The translations under genes and the position numbers were made by a program. This document shows, in pieces, positions 7,849-15,759 of a stretch of DNA of 32,485 nucleotides. A model generated the notes under the pieces. That model was not told the origin of the DNA. It saw only the letters and a program-made list of their open reading frames with translations, and did not search any database. Source of the stretch: Muribaculaceae bacterium (GTDB lineage: Bacteria > Bacteroidota > Bacteroidia > Bacteroidales > Muribaculaceae); assembly GCA_022510445.1 (NCBI GenBank), contig JAFLTN010000020.1, positions 1 through 32,485 on the forward strand. Direction: 5' to 3'. Positions within the stretch are counted from its first letter, which is position 1; each line of letters opens with the position of its first letter.

Positions 7849-9171
7849 TCAGACAAGGGCTCTCTTTTCAGAATAGAAGGTGGTGAAGACCTTAACCATA
7901 TCCTCATGATCGCCGACACCGGCAGTCTCAACAGCCGAATGCATTGCCCAGATTGCGGCTCCGACATCCACGCCGTTTATATCCATCTGAGAGGTGAGAA
8001 TATTTCCTAAAGTAGACCCTCCGGCCACATCGGCATGATTTACAAATATCTGCCACCTTACGCCGCTAAGCCTGCAAAGAATCTTAAAAACGGAAGCACC
8101 ACGAGAATCGGTCATATATTTACCGCTCGAATTTATTTTTATAACGGGACCTCCTCCGATCACCGGATGATTTGTAGGGTCATACTTTTCGTTATAATTC
8201 GGATGCCAGGCATGCGCATCGTCGGCTGAAATCATAAATGAATTGGCTATACCGATATGGAAATCATCGGGTGAACCTCCAAGAGAACGGTTTACCCTTT
8301 CCAACAAATCCCTGAGAACCGGTGAAGCGGCACCCTGACGAGTGGCAGAACCGGTTTCTTCATTGTCAAAAACAGCAAGAAGCCGTATGAAGGGAACCTC
8401 TTCACTTTCGGTCTGCAACAAAGCTTCAAGACCGGCGAAGACCATTGACAGATCATCGATCCTTCCCGATTCAAAATATTCATTATTGATTCCTGACAAT
8501 TCAGCTTTGCCTACAGGATAGAGGCTTAGCTCATAATCTATGACGTCTTCCGGTGAAACTCCCGCTGACTCCGAAATTACTGGAAGAAGGATGCCGTGAT
8601 TCCTTTTGGCTTTTTCAATCTCTTCTTTAGAAAAATAGCCTATCACCGGCTTCATGTCTTTCTGCACCGAGAGGGAGATTCCTTCGTTTACCTGACGGTT
8701 GAAATGGATGGCAAGATCGGGGATGACTGCTACAGGCCTTTTTAAATCCACAAGAATTTCCCGAGGGACCAGAGTGCCTTCCTGACTCACCATTATACGG
8801 CCCGATATGGATAACGGGCGGTCGAACCAGGTGTAGAGTATGCCTCCTCCGTATTTTTCCACATTAAGTGAAACAACTCCCCCCTCGCCATAAATTTCCG
8901 GCTTCGGCTTGATCCGGAAACATGGACTGTCGGAATGGGCTGCTATAATCCTGACTCCGTTTTTAAAACAATCCTTTCCGGATCCTATTGTAAATGCAAA
9001 AACGGCACCTCCGTTTTTCTTGAGGTAGTATTTTCCGCCCTCCACTACCGACCAGTCTTCATTCTGCCGGACTTCCCGGAATCCTCTTTTTAACAACTCT
9101 TCCTCTACTGTCTTAACAGTGAGGAAATTACAACTGGAACGGTCGAGCCAGTCAAACAATCTCTGAATCAT
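7849..9171 (-). CDS. apeB: M18 family aminopeptidase
   Basis: M18 enzymes are dinuclear zinc aminopeptidases, often preferring acidic N-terminal residues, and form large tetrahedral dodecamers in the cytoplasm. The 440-residue protein has AAHSDSPCFRIKP (metal ligand H79 and catalytic D81), DNEETGS near residue 270, SADDAHAWHPN near 320 and HADVAGGSTLG near 390, all M18 signatures. Its start codon overlaps the stop of the DUF5063 gene (ATGA), so the two are translationally coupled. Its end lies close to the tig promoter. The gene name follows the M18 family; exact substrate preference is not visible. Confidence 0.93.
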   Translation of the reverse strand: MIQRLFDWLDRSSCNFLTVKTVEEELLKRGFREVRQNEDWSVVEGGKYYLKKNGGAVFAFTIGSGKDCFKNGVRIIAAHSDSPCFRIKPKPEIYGEGGVVSLNVEKYGGGILYTWFDRPLSISGRIMVSQEGTLVPREILVDLKRPVAVIPDLAIHFNRQVNEGISLSVQKDMKPVIGYFSKEEIEKAKRNHGILLPVISESAGVSPEDVIDYELSLYPVGKAELSGINNEYFESGRIDDLSMVFAGLEALLQTESEEVPFIRLLAVFDNEETGSATRQGAASPVLRDLLERVNRSLGGSPDDFHIGIANSFMISADDAHAWHPNYNEKYDPTNHPVIGGGPVIKINSSGKYMTDSRGASVFKILCRLSGVRWQIFVNHADVAGGSTLGNILTSQMDINGVDVGAAIWAMHSAVETAGVGDHEDMVKVFTTFYSEKRALV

Positions 9172-9677
9172 AATCTGCCAAATTTAATATCGTTAAGAGC
9201 CTTCATGACGTTACAGAGATTCTGGCTCCAATAGCTTTCAAATTTTTCTCTGCAATCCAAATAAGCGTCTTCAAGACGGTCTCCGTCGGAATCCCTGACT
9301 ATCGAGATAAAATCAAACAGAGGCTGGAAAATATCTGCAAGACCTTCTGAAACCGACGCTGTGATCGGGGTTTCGCTATATTTCATGTCTTCATGGAACG
9401 TATCGAGATATGTATCCTGGGCGCCAATTATAGAAGCGATTCCCTTCTGAATGAATTCATAAAGATCCTCATCGACATAGGTGGAGAAATAATCATCTTC
9501 AAGTGGGATTGTTTCAGGCACAAGGTCGAAAAAATTCCAATAAATTTTCGGCAGCAAGCTCAGAATCCGGTCGATGAATTCATCCTTTTCCATATCTGCC
9601 CAAGCCTGGCACAATTCACAATAAGAATTGCATAGAGCCACAATATCATATAACCTGGCTTTATCTTCTGTTTTCAT
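9168..9677 (-). CDS. DUF5063 domain-containing protein
   Basis: This is a 169-residue, mostly helical, acidic cytoplasmic protein with no signal peptide. Features such as YDIVALCNSYCELCQAW near the N-terminus and a LYEFIQKGIASIIGAQDTYL-like central helix fit the DUF5063 family as I remember it. No catalytic motif is evident. The stop overlaps the apeB start by 4 nt, while nadD ends about 97 nt upstream, so DUF5063-apeB may be a sub-operon or continue from nadD. I saw no clear promoter box in that gap. Function is unknown. Confidence 0.75.
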   Translation of the reverse strand: MKTEDKARLYDIVALCNSYCELCQAWADMEKDEFIDRILSLLPKIYWNFFDLVPETIPLEDDYFSTYVDEDLYEFIQKGIASIIGAQDTYLDTFHEDMKYSETPITASVSEGLADIFQPLFDFISIVRDSDGDRLEDAYLDCREKFESYWSQNLCNVMKALNDIKFGRL

Positions 9678-9774
9678 AATTTTATATCTCCTTCCGGCAA
9701 AATCCGCTATGAATAATTAATTCAACTTCCGCATGCTTAATGCTTTTATTTCTAAAGATATTTCGAAGATATTT

Positions 9775-10344
9775 TCATTGGTAAAGTTTATTCTTGCTTA
9801 TAAAATCAGCCACTGCTTCAGGCAGAAAATAATTCATATTCCATCCCTGCCGCAACTTTTCCCTCAAAAAAGTGGAAGAAACCCCGCAAACCGGCATTCC
9901 CTCTATGAATTCAAAACCTTCAGGGGACAGGGAAGGAAGCGGAAAAGCTGGTCTCGGATAAACCAGAACACCGAATTCATCCCGGATTTTACCGGCATTT
10001 TTCCAATTATTGAAATTTAGAAAACTGTCGCTTCCTATAATTATTTTAAATTCATGATCCGGAAAAGCGTTTTTCAAAGCCTTCAGCGTATCATAGGTAT
10101 ATGAAGGTGACGGTAAAGACATTTCAAAATCGGAAACTTTGACCCCCCGAAGAGATCCGGCTGTAAGCTCAGCCATTTGCAGTCGCCGGGATTCGGAAGC
10201 CTCGGCGTCATCTTTCAAAGGGTTTCTCCGGCTTACCATAAGCCAGACCTCGTCGACATGGCCGGATTGAGCAAGAAAACTGGCAATCATTGCATGCCCG
10301 ATATGAATCGGGTCAAAGCTGCCTCCGAAAATGCCGATCCTCAT
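9775..10344 (-). CDS. nadD: Nicotinate-nucleotide adenylyltransferase
   Basis: NadD transfers AMP from ATP to nicotinate mononucleotide, giving deamido-NAD in NAD biosynthesis. The 189-residue protein has the nucleotidyltransferase signature GGSFDPIHIGH at 7-17, the conserved IIGSDSFLNFNNW segment in the middle and the C-terminal SSTFLREKL (ISSTxIR-type) motif. Length is normal for the family. The start overlaps the gmk stop by 4 nt (ATGA), indicating co-transcription and coupling with gmk and yicC. Confidence 0.96.
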   Translation of the reverse strand: MRIGIFGGSFDPIHIGHAMIASFLAQSGHVDEVWLMVSRRNPLKDDAEASESRRLQMAELTAGSLRGVKVSDFEMSLPSPSYTYDTLKALKNAFPDHEFKIIIGSDSFLNFNNWKNAGKIRDEFGVLVYPRPAFPLPSLSPEGFEFIEGMPVCGVSSTFLREKLRQGWNMNYFLPEAVADFISKNKLYQ

Positions 10345-10913
10345 TCTTCTGAAATAAAATCCATTATTATTTTTTCAGCTTCAAACACCGCATCGTCGAG
10401 ATTGTCGTTAACAACAATCTTGTCAAACTCGGGAGCGAAACTCATTTCATATTCCGATTTTCGAAGACGTTTTTCGATTACCTCCTCGGAATCAGTGCCT
10501 CTGTTTCTCAGCCTTTTTTCCAGTGTTATCTTATCGGGAGGCATGATAAAAATCGAAAGAGCCCTCGAGCCGTAACGTTTCTTGATATTTAGGGCACCTT
10601 TAACGTCGACATCCATCACAAGATTTTGGCCACCGCCGGTTATTCTTTTAACCTCACTTTCCAGAGTACCGTAGCAAACTCCCTGATAGACTTCCTCCCA
10701 TTCCACAAAATCGCCGGCATCGGCTTTTCTCCTGAATTCCTCTTCTGTCAGGAAATAATATTCTTTTCCATGTTTTTCATCGCCACGGGGCTTTCGGCTC
10801 GTGGCAGAGATGGAAAATCCCAAGGATAAAGATCCGTTGGGGATGAGACGGTTTATGATTGTTGATTTCCCGGACCCGGAGGGAGCTGAGAATATTATTA
10901 TTTTACCCTCCAT
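10341..10913 (-). CDS. gmk: Guanylate kinase
   Basis: Guanylate kinase phosphorylates GMP to GDP. With the start at 10913 (MEGKIIIFSAPSGSGKST) the protein is 190 residues, normal for the family. It has the P-loop PSGSGKST, the GMP-binding region (TSRKPRGDEKHGKEYYFL) and VDVKGALNIKK. An ATG four codons upstream (10925) overlaps the end of yicC and adds MFYD; I prefer 10913 because the yicC TGA and this ATG are one base apart, a common coupling arrangement. It sits in the yicC-gmk-nadD run. Confidence 0.95.
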   Translation of the reverse strand: MEGKIIIFSAPSGSGKSTIINRLIPNGSLSLGFSISATSRKPRGDEKHGKEYYFLTEEEFRRKADAGDFVEWEEVYQGVCYGTLESEVKRITGGGQNLVMDVDVKGALNIKKRYGSRALSIFIMPPDKITLEKRLRNRGTDSEEVIEKRLRKSEYEMSFAPEFDKIVVNDNLDDAVFEAEKIIMDFISEE

Positions 10914-10914
10914 A

Positions 10915-11802
10915 TCATAAAACATTCAGAACCTGTTCCTTGATCTGCTCAAGTTCATCTTTCATCATCACCACAATCTTCTGCATGTCGGCATCGTTAG
11001 CCTTGGAACCCAACGTATTGATTTCACGGCCCATCTCCTGCGCTATGAATCCGAGTTTTTTACCTTTACCGGCACACTGATTCTCGTCGGGAAGCCCGAG
11101 GGTTTCCTCAAAATAATCGAGATGGCTTTCAAGTCGCACCTTTTCTTCGGTGACGTCAAGTTTTTCGATATAAAAGATCAGCTCCTGCTCCAGCCTTCCC
11201 TTATCATATTCTATCGACTGCAGCTTGGCAAGATTTTCTTCCAGCCGTTCTCGAATTTTGGGGATTCTCCTTTCTTCAAATTTTACGATTTCTTTAAGAA
11301 GGCCTCTTATTCTTTCAAGTTTCTGAAAGAAAAAATCATAAAGTTTTTTCCCTTCGTTAAGTCTTGAGCCCCTGAGATCATTGACAGCTTCGAGGCAGGT
11401 GTCCAAAAGATCAGAAACCTCCGATTCATCCGGTCCGGTCGATTCGGCCTTAAAGACATCGGGCATCCGGAACAAGGTCTGATACCAGTCATTGGGAACC
11501 GGTATATCCAGTTCCCTGGATATAGCCATTATCTGTTCCTTATAGGCCTTAAGCAGTTCCCGGTTTATGTTGGATAAATTTTCACCGGGTGCATGTTCGA
11601 TAGAAACGGAAAGTTCAATCTTACCTCTTTCCAAAAGATCGGAAACGGTGGAACGGAGAATATTTTCCTGGTCGCGGAAATAAGAGGGGACTCTTAAAGA
11701 GAGATCAAGCTGTTTGCTATTGATCGATTTTATTTCAACTTTAATATTTTTCTTATCGGAAGTGTAAGCGCTCTTTCCGTAACCTGTCATGGATGCTATC
11801 AT
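10915..11802 (-). CDS. yicC: YicC/YloC family endoribonuclease
   Basis: YicC-family proteins are endoribonucleases implicated in small-RNA turnover. The product begins MIASMTGYGKSAY, the family's hallmark N-terminus (MI.SMTGYG), and is 295 residues. The N-terminal YicC domain and the C-terminal DUF1732 region (E-rich helices, QEMGREINTLGSKAND near the end) are both visible. An upstream in-frame ATG at 11832 lies inside the predicted -7 box (11828-11837), so the start at 11802 is preferred. It is the first gene of the yicC-gmk-nadD run and is divergent from the phosphohexomutase gene. Confidence 0.93.
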   Translation of the reverse strand: MIASMTGYGKSAYTSDKKNIKVEIKSINSKQLDLSLRVPSYFRDQENILRSTVSDLLERGKIELSVSIEHAPGENLSNINRELLKAYKEQIMAISRELDIPVPNDWYQTLFRMPDVFKAESTGPDESEVSDLLDTCLEAVNDLRGSRLNEGKKLYDFFFQKLERIRGLLKEIVKFEERRIPKIRERLEENLAKLQSIEYDKGRLEQELIFYIEKLDVTEEKVRLESHLDYFEETLGLPDENQCAGKGKKLGFIAQEMGREINTLGSKANDADMQKIVVMMKDELEQIKEQVLNVL

Positions 11803-11827
11803 GGTTCTCAGAATTTTCAGTGTAAGA

Positions 11828-11837
11828 TGCAAAATTA
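11828..11837 (-). promoter_or_regulatory. -7 box of the yicC-gmk-nadD operon
   Basis: Read on the minus strand this is TAATTTTGCA, a perfect TAnnTTTG box about 25 nt before the yicC start codon. The -33 element is not evident. Confidence 0.6.
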
Positions 11838-11880
11838 ATCAAAAATTTGTCCTTTTATTATTTATCTCATCAATTTTCAT

Positions 11881-11889
11881 TAGATTTGC
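11881..11889 (+). promoter_or_regulatory. -7 box of the phosphohexomutase gene
   Basis: TAGATTTGC is a perfect TAnnTTTG box, 22 nt before the ATG at 11912. A TTTG at 11846-11849 is about 31 nt upstream, too far for a standard -33 element. Confidence 0.55.
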
Positions 11890-11911
11890 CAATAATTAAC
11901 CCAAAAAAGAT

Positions 11912-13660
11912 ATGGACAACAAAGAGCTATTAGCCGAAGTTAAGGCAAAGGCCGAAAAATGGCTCGGCCCGCAATATGATGAAGAGACCCGGAAAGCAGT
12001 TAAAGCGATGCTTGACTCTCAGGATCCTTCAGAACTGATCGATGCTTTCTATAAAGACCTGGAATTCGGCACCGGAGGTCTGCGCGGCATTATGGGAGCC
12101 GGGAGCAACAGGATGAACATTTACACTGTCGGGGCTGCAACTCAGGGTTTGGCTAACTATCTGAAAGACTGTTTCAAAGATTTACCGGAAATTTCAGTGG
12201 TGATAGGCCATGACGTAAGGAACAATTCAAGAAAATTTGCAGAACTGGCAGCCGACATTTTTTCAGCCAACGGCATTAAGGTGTATCTCTTTGATGCTTG
12301 CAGGCCGGTTCCGGAAGTTTCATATGCCATCCGTAAACTCGGCACCCAAAGCGGTGTGATGGTGACTGCGAGCCACAATCCGAAAGAATATAACGGCTAC
12401 AAGGCATATTGGAGCGACGGAGCCCAGATGATTGCCCCGCATGATGTTGAAACCATAGCATACGTAAATGCAATCACTTCTGTCGACCAGATTAAATTCA
12501 CTCCTAAAAAAGAGCTGATAACAATAATCGGCAAGGATGTCGACAATATGTATCTTGATGACATCAAGACATTGTCATTATCGCCTGATTCCATCAGGAG
12601 ACACCATGACATGAAGATTGTCTATACGCCTATTCATGGCACAGGATCAATGCTCGTCTTCGATTCTCTCAAGAAATGGGGCTTCGATAATGTTATCCAT
12701 GTCCCTGAACAAGATATTCAGAGCGGTGATTTCCCGACAGTAGATTCTCCGAATCCTGAAAATTCCGAAGCCATGACAATGGGTATAGCCAAGGCTAAAG
12801 AGACCGGCGCGAGTCTTGTGCTTGCTTCCGACCCGGACTCCGACCGTATCGGACTCGTAGTGAGAGACAGCAATGGTGAATACCAGCTGGTAAACGGCAA
12901 TCAGATAGTAATGATATTCCTATATTATATAATTACAAGGAATAAAGAATTAGGTAAAATCACCGGCAATGAATATTGCGTCAAGACGATTGTCACCACA
13001 GAAACCATCAAGAGAATTGCAGAAGCCAATCAGGTGAAATGTTTCGACTGCTACACCGGTTTCAAATGGATCGCCGACGTGATGCGGAACATGGAGAGCG
13101 AAGGCCGTTACCTGGGGGGCGGAGAAGAGAGCTACGGATTCCTTCCGGAAACTTTTGTCAGGGATAAAGATGCAGTGTCATCCATCACCCTGATGTGCGA
13201 GATCGCAGCATGGGCAGCCGACCGCAACCAGACACTCTACGACTTATTAATCGATATTTATCTCCAATATGGTTTCTCAAGAGAAAAGGGAGTTAGCGTG
13301 GTGCGTCCAGGAAAATCTGGAGCCGACGAAATCGTTGCAATGATGAAGAACTTCCGTGAGAATCCTCCTAAAGAACTTGCTGGCAGCCGCATAGCCCTCA
13401 TCAAGGATTATTCCGACCTTAACTGCAGGAACCTCGTGACCGGTGAAGTAACCAAGATGAACTTCCCGACAACGTCAAATGTGCTTCAGTTCTTCACTGA
13501 GGCCGGCGACAAAGTTTCTGTGAGACCGTCAGGAACAGAGCCTAAGATTAAATTCTATGTGGAAGTCCGCAAAGATTTCGACGATAAAGGAAAATATGAA
13601 GACACTGTAAAAGCAGCCGAAGAAAAGATAAGCCGGGTGCTGAAAGATCTTGGTGTTTAA
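11912..13660 (+). CDS. Phosphoglucomutase/phosphomannomutase family enzyme
   Basis: Alpha-D-phosphohexomutases interconvert hexose 1- and 6-phosphates through a phosphoserine. The 582-residue protein is of the long, PgcA/PGM2-like type. Landmarks are GTGGLRGIMG (53-62), the active-site serine S154 in TASHNPKEYNGYK, the Mg-binding DPDSDR near residue 306, the sugar-binding GGGEESYG and the phosphate-binding RPSGTEPK near the C-terminus. The preference for glucose or mannose cannot be read from sequence alone. The next gene starts with GTG immediately after the TAA, so they are co-transcribed. Confidence 0.95.
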   Translation: MDNKELLAEVKAKAEKWLGPQYDEETRKAVKAMLDSQDPSELIDAFYKDLEFGTGGLRGIMGAGSNRMNIYTVGAATQGLANYLKDCFKDLPEISVVIGHDVRNNSRKFAELAADIFSANGIKVYLFDACRPVPEVSYAIRKLGTQSGVMVTASHNPKEYNGYKAYWSDGAQMIAPHDVETIAYVNAITSVDQIKFTPKKELITIIGKDVDNMYLDDIKTLSLSPDSIRRHHDMKIVYTPIHGTGSMLVFDSLKKWGFDNVIHVPEQDIQSGDFPTVDSPNPENSEAMTMGIAKAKETGASLVLASDPDSDRIGLVVRDSNGEYQLVNGNQIVMIFLYYIITRNKELGKITGNEYCVKTIVTTETIKRIAEANQVKCFDCYTGFKWIADVMRNMESEGRYLGGGEESYGFLPETFVRDKDAVSSITLMCEIAAWAADRNQTLYDLLIDIYLQYGFSREKGVSVVRPGKSGADEIVAMMKNFRENPPKELAGSRIALIKDYSDLNCRNLVTGEVTKMNFPTTSNVLQFFTEAGDKVSVRPSGTEPKIKFYVEVRKDFDDKGKYEDTVKAAEEKISRVLKDLGV

Positions 13661-14230
13661 GTGAGTAAGATATCCTGGCGTCCGGGTACACAGGTTTATC
13701 CCATACCTGCCGTGATTGTGACCTGCGGAGACACGCCACAAAACTGGAATATGCTGACCATAGCGTGGACCGGAACGATCTGTTCCGATCCACCTATGTG
13801 CTATATATCGGTCAGACCTGAGAGAGCTTCTTATCCTCAGATTGTAAAAAATATGGAATACACCATAAATCTCACCACCAAAGATATGGCATTCGCCACT
13901 GACTGGGTGGGAGTGAGATCGGGGAAAGATTTCAACAAATGGGAAAAGACAGGTCTGACACCGCTGCCCGGAGAGAAAGTGGCATCCCCTACCATTCTTG
14001 AATCTCCTCTAAGCATAGAATGTAGGGTAAAAGAGATAATGAAACTCGGCACTCATGACATGTTCATTTCAGATGTGCTGAATGTAAGGGTCGACTCACG
14101 GTTTCTGGATCCGGAAACCGGGAAATTCGAAATGGAGAAAGCCGATCTGATAGCCTATTCCCATGGATTTTATCACGAGCTGGGAGCTGCCATAGGGAAA
14201 TTCGGTTTCTCCGTCAAAAAGAGAAGATAA
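13661..14230 (+). CDS. Flavin reductase-like (FMN-binding split-barrel) protein
   Basis: The 189-residue protein matches the flavin reductase-like family: WRPGTQVYPIPAVIVTCG, then NMLTIAWTGTICSDPPMCYISVRP and INLTTKDMAFATDWVGV. Such proteins bind FMN and either reduce free flavin or act as small flavin-linked oxidoreductases; the substrate is unknown. It uses a GTG start that directly abuts the phosphohexomutase stop (TAA-GTG), so translation is probably coupled. No terminator hairpin was seen after it; the hemerythrin gene promoter follows within 50 nt. Confidence 0.88.
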   Translation: MSKISWRPGTQVYPIPAVIVTCGDTPQNWNMLTIAWTGTICSDPPMCYISVRPERASYPQIVKNMEYTINLTTKDMAFATDWVGVRSGKDFNKWEKTGLTPLPGEKVASPTILESPLSIECRVKEIMKLGTHDMFISDVLNVRVDSRFLDPETGKFEMEKADLIAYSHGFYHELGAAIGKFGFSVKKRR

Positions 14231-14276
14231 CCCTTTGTTGGTAAGAAAATGGTTTTAAATTACCTATAAATAGGGA

Positions 14277-14307
14277 TTGACACACCTCTCTTATCTTTTT
14301 AATTTTG
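14277..14307 (+). promoter_or_regulatory. Promoter of the hemerythrin-LuxR operon
   Basis: TTG at 14277-14279 and TAATTTTG at 14300-14307 are separated by 20 nt, a full match to the Bacteroidota promoter. The predicted transcript start is near 14314, leaving a leader of about 85 nt. Confidence 0.85.
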
Positions 14308-14325
14308 CATCATAGTTGATAAGAT

Positions 14326-14382
14326 AAGACACAGTCTTTAGTTTTAGTTTATTTGAGTCAGACCCTTCTACAGGAAGGGTCT
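14326..14382 (+). promoter_or_regulatory. Structured 5' leader of the hemerythrin operon
   Basis: Two hairpins lie in the predicted leader. The first is AAGAC (14326-14330) with GTCTT (14334-14338). The second is AGACCCTTC (14360-14368) with GAAGGGTCT (14374-14382), a perfect 9-bp stem with a 5-nt loop ending 17 nt before the ATG. There is no U-tract after the second, so a translation-level role or mRNA protection fits better than termination. Confidence 0.6.
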
Positions 14383-14399
14383 TATAATAAATATCTTAG

Positions 14400-15074
14400 A
14401 TGAAATATATCGCTCAAGACAAAATGATTTCCCTAATAGGAGACGATTACCGGTTTCTTCAGGTGATGAGCCGTTTCGGAATTCCTCTGGGTTTCGGCGA
14501 CAAGTCTATAGAGGAAGTCTGCAAAGACAACGGGGTTGACTGTGAAACTTTTCTCATGGTGGTGAACTTTATCTGCGACGAAGAGACTGAAGAAGATCCT
14601 GGAGTCCAGACATCTCTTGCTTCTTTGCTTCATTATCTGAAACAAAGCCATATATATTTCCTGGAATTCTGTCTGCCGGCAATCAGGAGGAAGCTGCTTG
14701 ACGCCATCGAAATGAAAGATTCCGATGTGTCATTCCTAATTTTAAAACTGTTTGATGAATATGTCGACGGAATCAGGGAGCATATGACCGAGGAAGAGAA
14801 TAATCTTTTCAAGCTTGTGGACGGCGCAATGAACAAAGAGCTAAAACCGCAGACTTTTATTTCAACCTACAGCCATCATCATCAGGAAGTAAGTTCCAAA
14901 CTCAAAGAATTAAAGAACATAATCATAAAATATTCTCCACAGGGCGCAAAAGCAAACCTGCTGAATGCGGCATTGTACGACATATACCGATGTGAAGAGG
15001 AATTAGGGAGCCATTGCAGGATTGAGGAGTTTCTACTCATCCCGAGTCTTAATCGTCAACTCCAATTTCAATAA
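14400..15074 (+). CDS. Hemerythrin-domain protein with a ScdA/RIC-like N-terminus
   Basis: The 224-residue cytoplasmic protein resembles RIC/YtfE/ScdA proteins, di-iron proteins linked to repair of iron centres under nitrosative or oxidative stress. The hemerythrin-like helices offer plausible iron ligands: H84 (SHIYFLEF), H128 (EHMTEEE, with E132), H160/H161 (SHHHQE) and H205 (SHCRIEE). The N-terminal ~60 residues follow the ScdA_N pattern (RFGIPLGFGDKSIEEVCKDNGVD), but the usual cysteine pair is replaced by GF. The LuxR-type gene follows after 2 nt, so the pair is one operon. A role in O2, NO or redox sensing is inference. Confidence 0.85.
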   Translation: MKYIAQDKMISLIGDDYRFLQVMSRFGIPLGFGDKSIEEVCKDNGVDCETFLMVVNFICDEETEEDPGVQTSLASLLHYLKQSHIYFLEFCLPAIRRKLLDAIEMKDSDVSFLILKLFDEYVDGIREHMTEEENNLFKLVDGAMNKELKPQTFISTYSHHHQEVSSKLKELKNIIIKYSPQGAKANLLNAALYDIYRCEEELGSHCRIEEFLLIPSLNRQLQFQ

Positions 15075-15076
15075 GT

Positions 15077-15679
15077 ATGTCTGAGGATTTAAGACTTAAA
15101 ATAATAATTGCCGAGACTGCACCGGTGGTTATGGAAGGTTTTTCAAATTGCCTGAAAAAAATCCATGACCTAAGGACACATATCTTTGAGATCACAACGA
15201 AAAAAAAGCTTATAGAAACGGTAAACAATACTGAAATAGATCTTCTGATAATAAACCCCACTTTCGGTGGGATCTTTAATCCCGAAGAGCTCAGAAAATC
15301 AAGTCTGAACCGGGATTTGAAAGTTTTTGCCATCGAAATGGGCAAACTGAGCCATCAGATCTTGGCTCTTTATGACGACCATCTGCATATAACAGACGAC
15401 CTGGCCGCAATCGGGGAAAAAGTGAAAAGGTTATTCCACAGTTCTAAAGGTGAAAATGAAGAAAAGGAAACATTATCTGCAAGGGAGCGGGAGATTGTCA
15501 GTTATGTGGTGAAAGGTTTCACCAATCAGGAGATAGCCGATAAACTTTTCCTCTCCATACATACCGTGATCACCCACAGACGCAACATAGCGAGAAAACT
15601 TGAAATACATTCAGCCACGGGCCTGACTATATACGCCATTGTCAATAAGATAGTAGACCTCTCGGAAATCAAGTTATAA
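15077..15679 (+). CDS. LuxR-family regulator with a degenerate receiver domain
   Basis: The 200-residue protein has an N-terminal receiver-like fold (1-~125) and a C-terminal LuxR/NarL helix-turn-helix (LSAREREIVSYVVKGFTNQEIA, then HTVITHRRNIARKL). At the usual phospho-acceptor position the sequence is DLLIINP: N60 replaces aspartate, and the acidic pocket is reduced to E13. Normal phosphorylation is therefore unlikely, and no kinase gene is nearby. Being 2 nt after the hemerythrin gene, it may respond to that protein or to another partner. Targets are unknown. Confidence 0.88.
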   Translation: MSEDLRLKIIIAETAPVVMEGFSNCLKKIHDLRTHIFEITTKKKLIETVNNTEIDLLIINPTFGGIFNPEELRKSSLNRDLKVFAIEMGKLSHQILALYDDHLHITDDLAAIGEKVKRLFHSSKGENEEKETLSAREREIVSYVVKGFTNQEIADKLFLSIHTVITHRRNIARKLEIHSATGLTIYAIVNKIVDLSEIKL

Positions 15680-15684
15680 TTTTG
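15677..15684 (+). promoter_or_regulatory. -7 box for the PBP gene
   Basis: TAATTTTG is a perfect box whose first bases are the stop codon of the LuxR-type gene. No TTG is at the right distance upstream. It would give the PBP transcript a leader of about 70 nt. Confidence 0.5.
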
Positions 15685-15759
15685 TAACTTTACAGCGATA
15701 AAACTCTATGATTCCTCTCCCCGTTTTGTTGCAAAATAGTGGGAGGGATATCATATCAG

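Noticed and set aside
15741..15746. GGGAGG as a Shine-Dalgarno site for the PBP gene
   Set aside because: Spacing to the ATG at 15760 is 13 nt, and Bacteroidota ribosomes generally do not use SD pairing; it is more likely chance.
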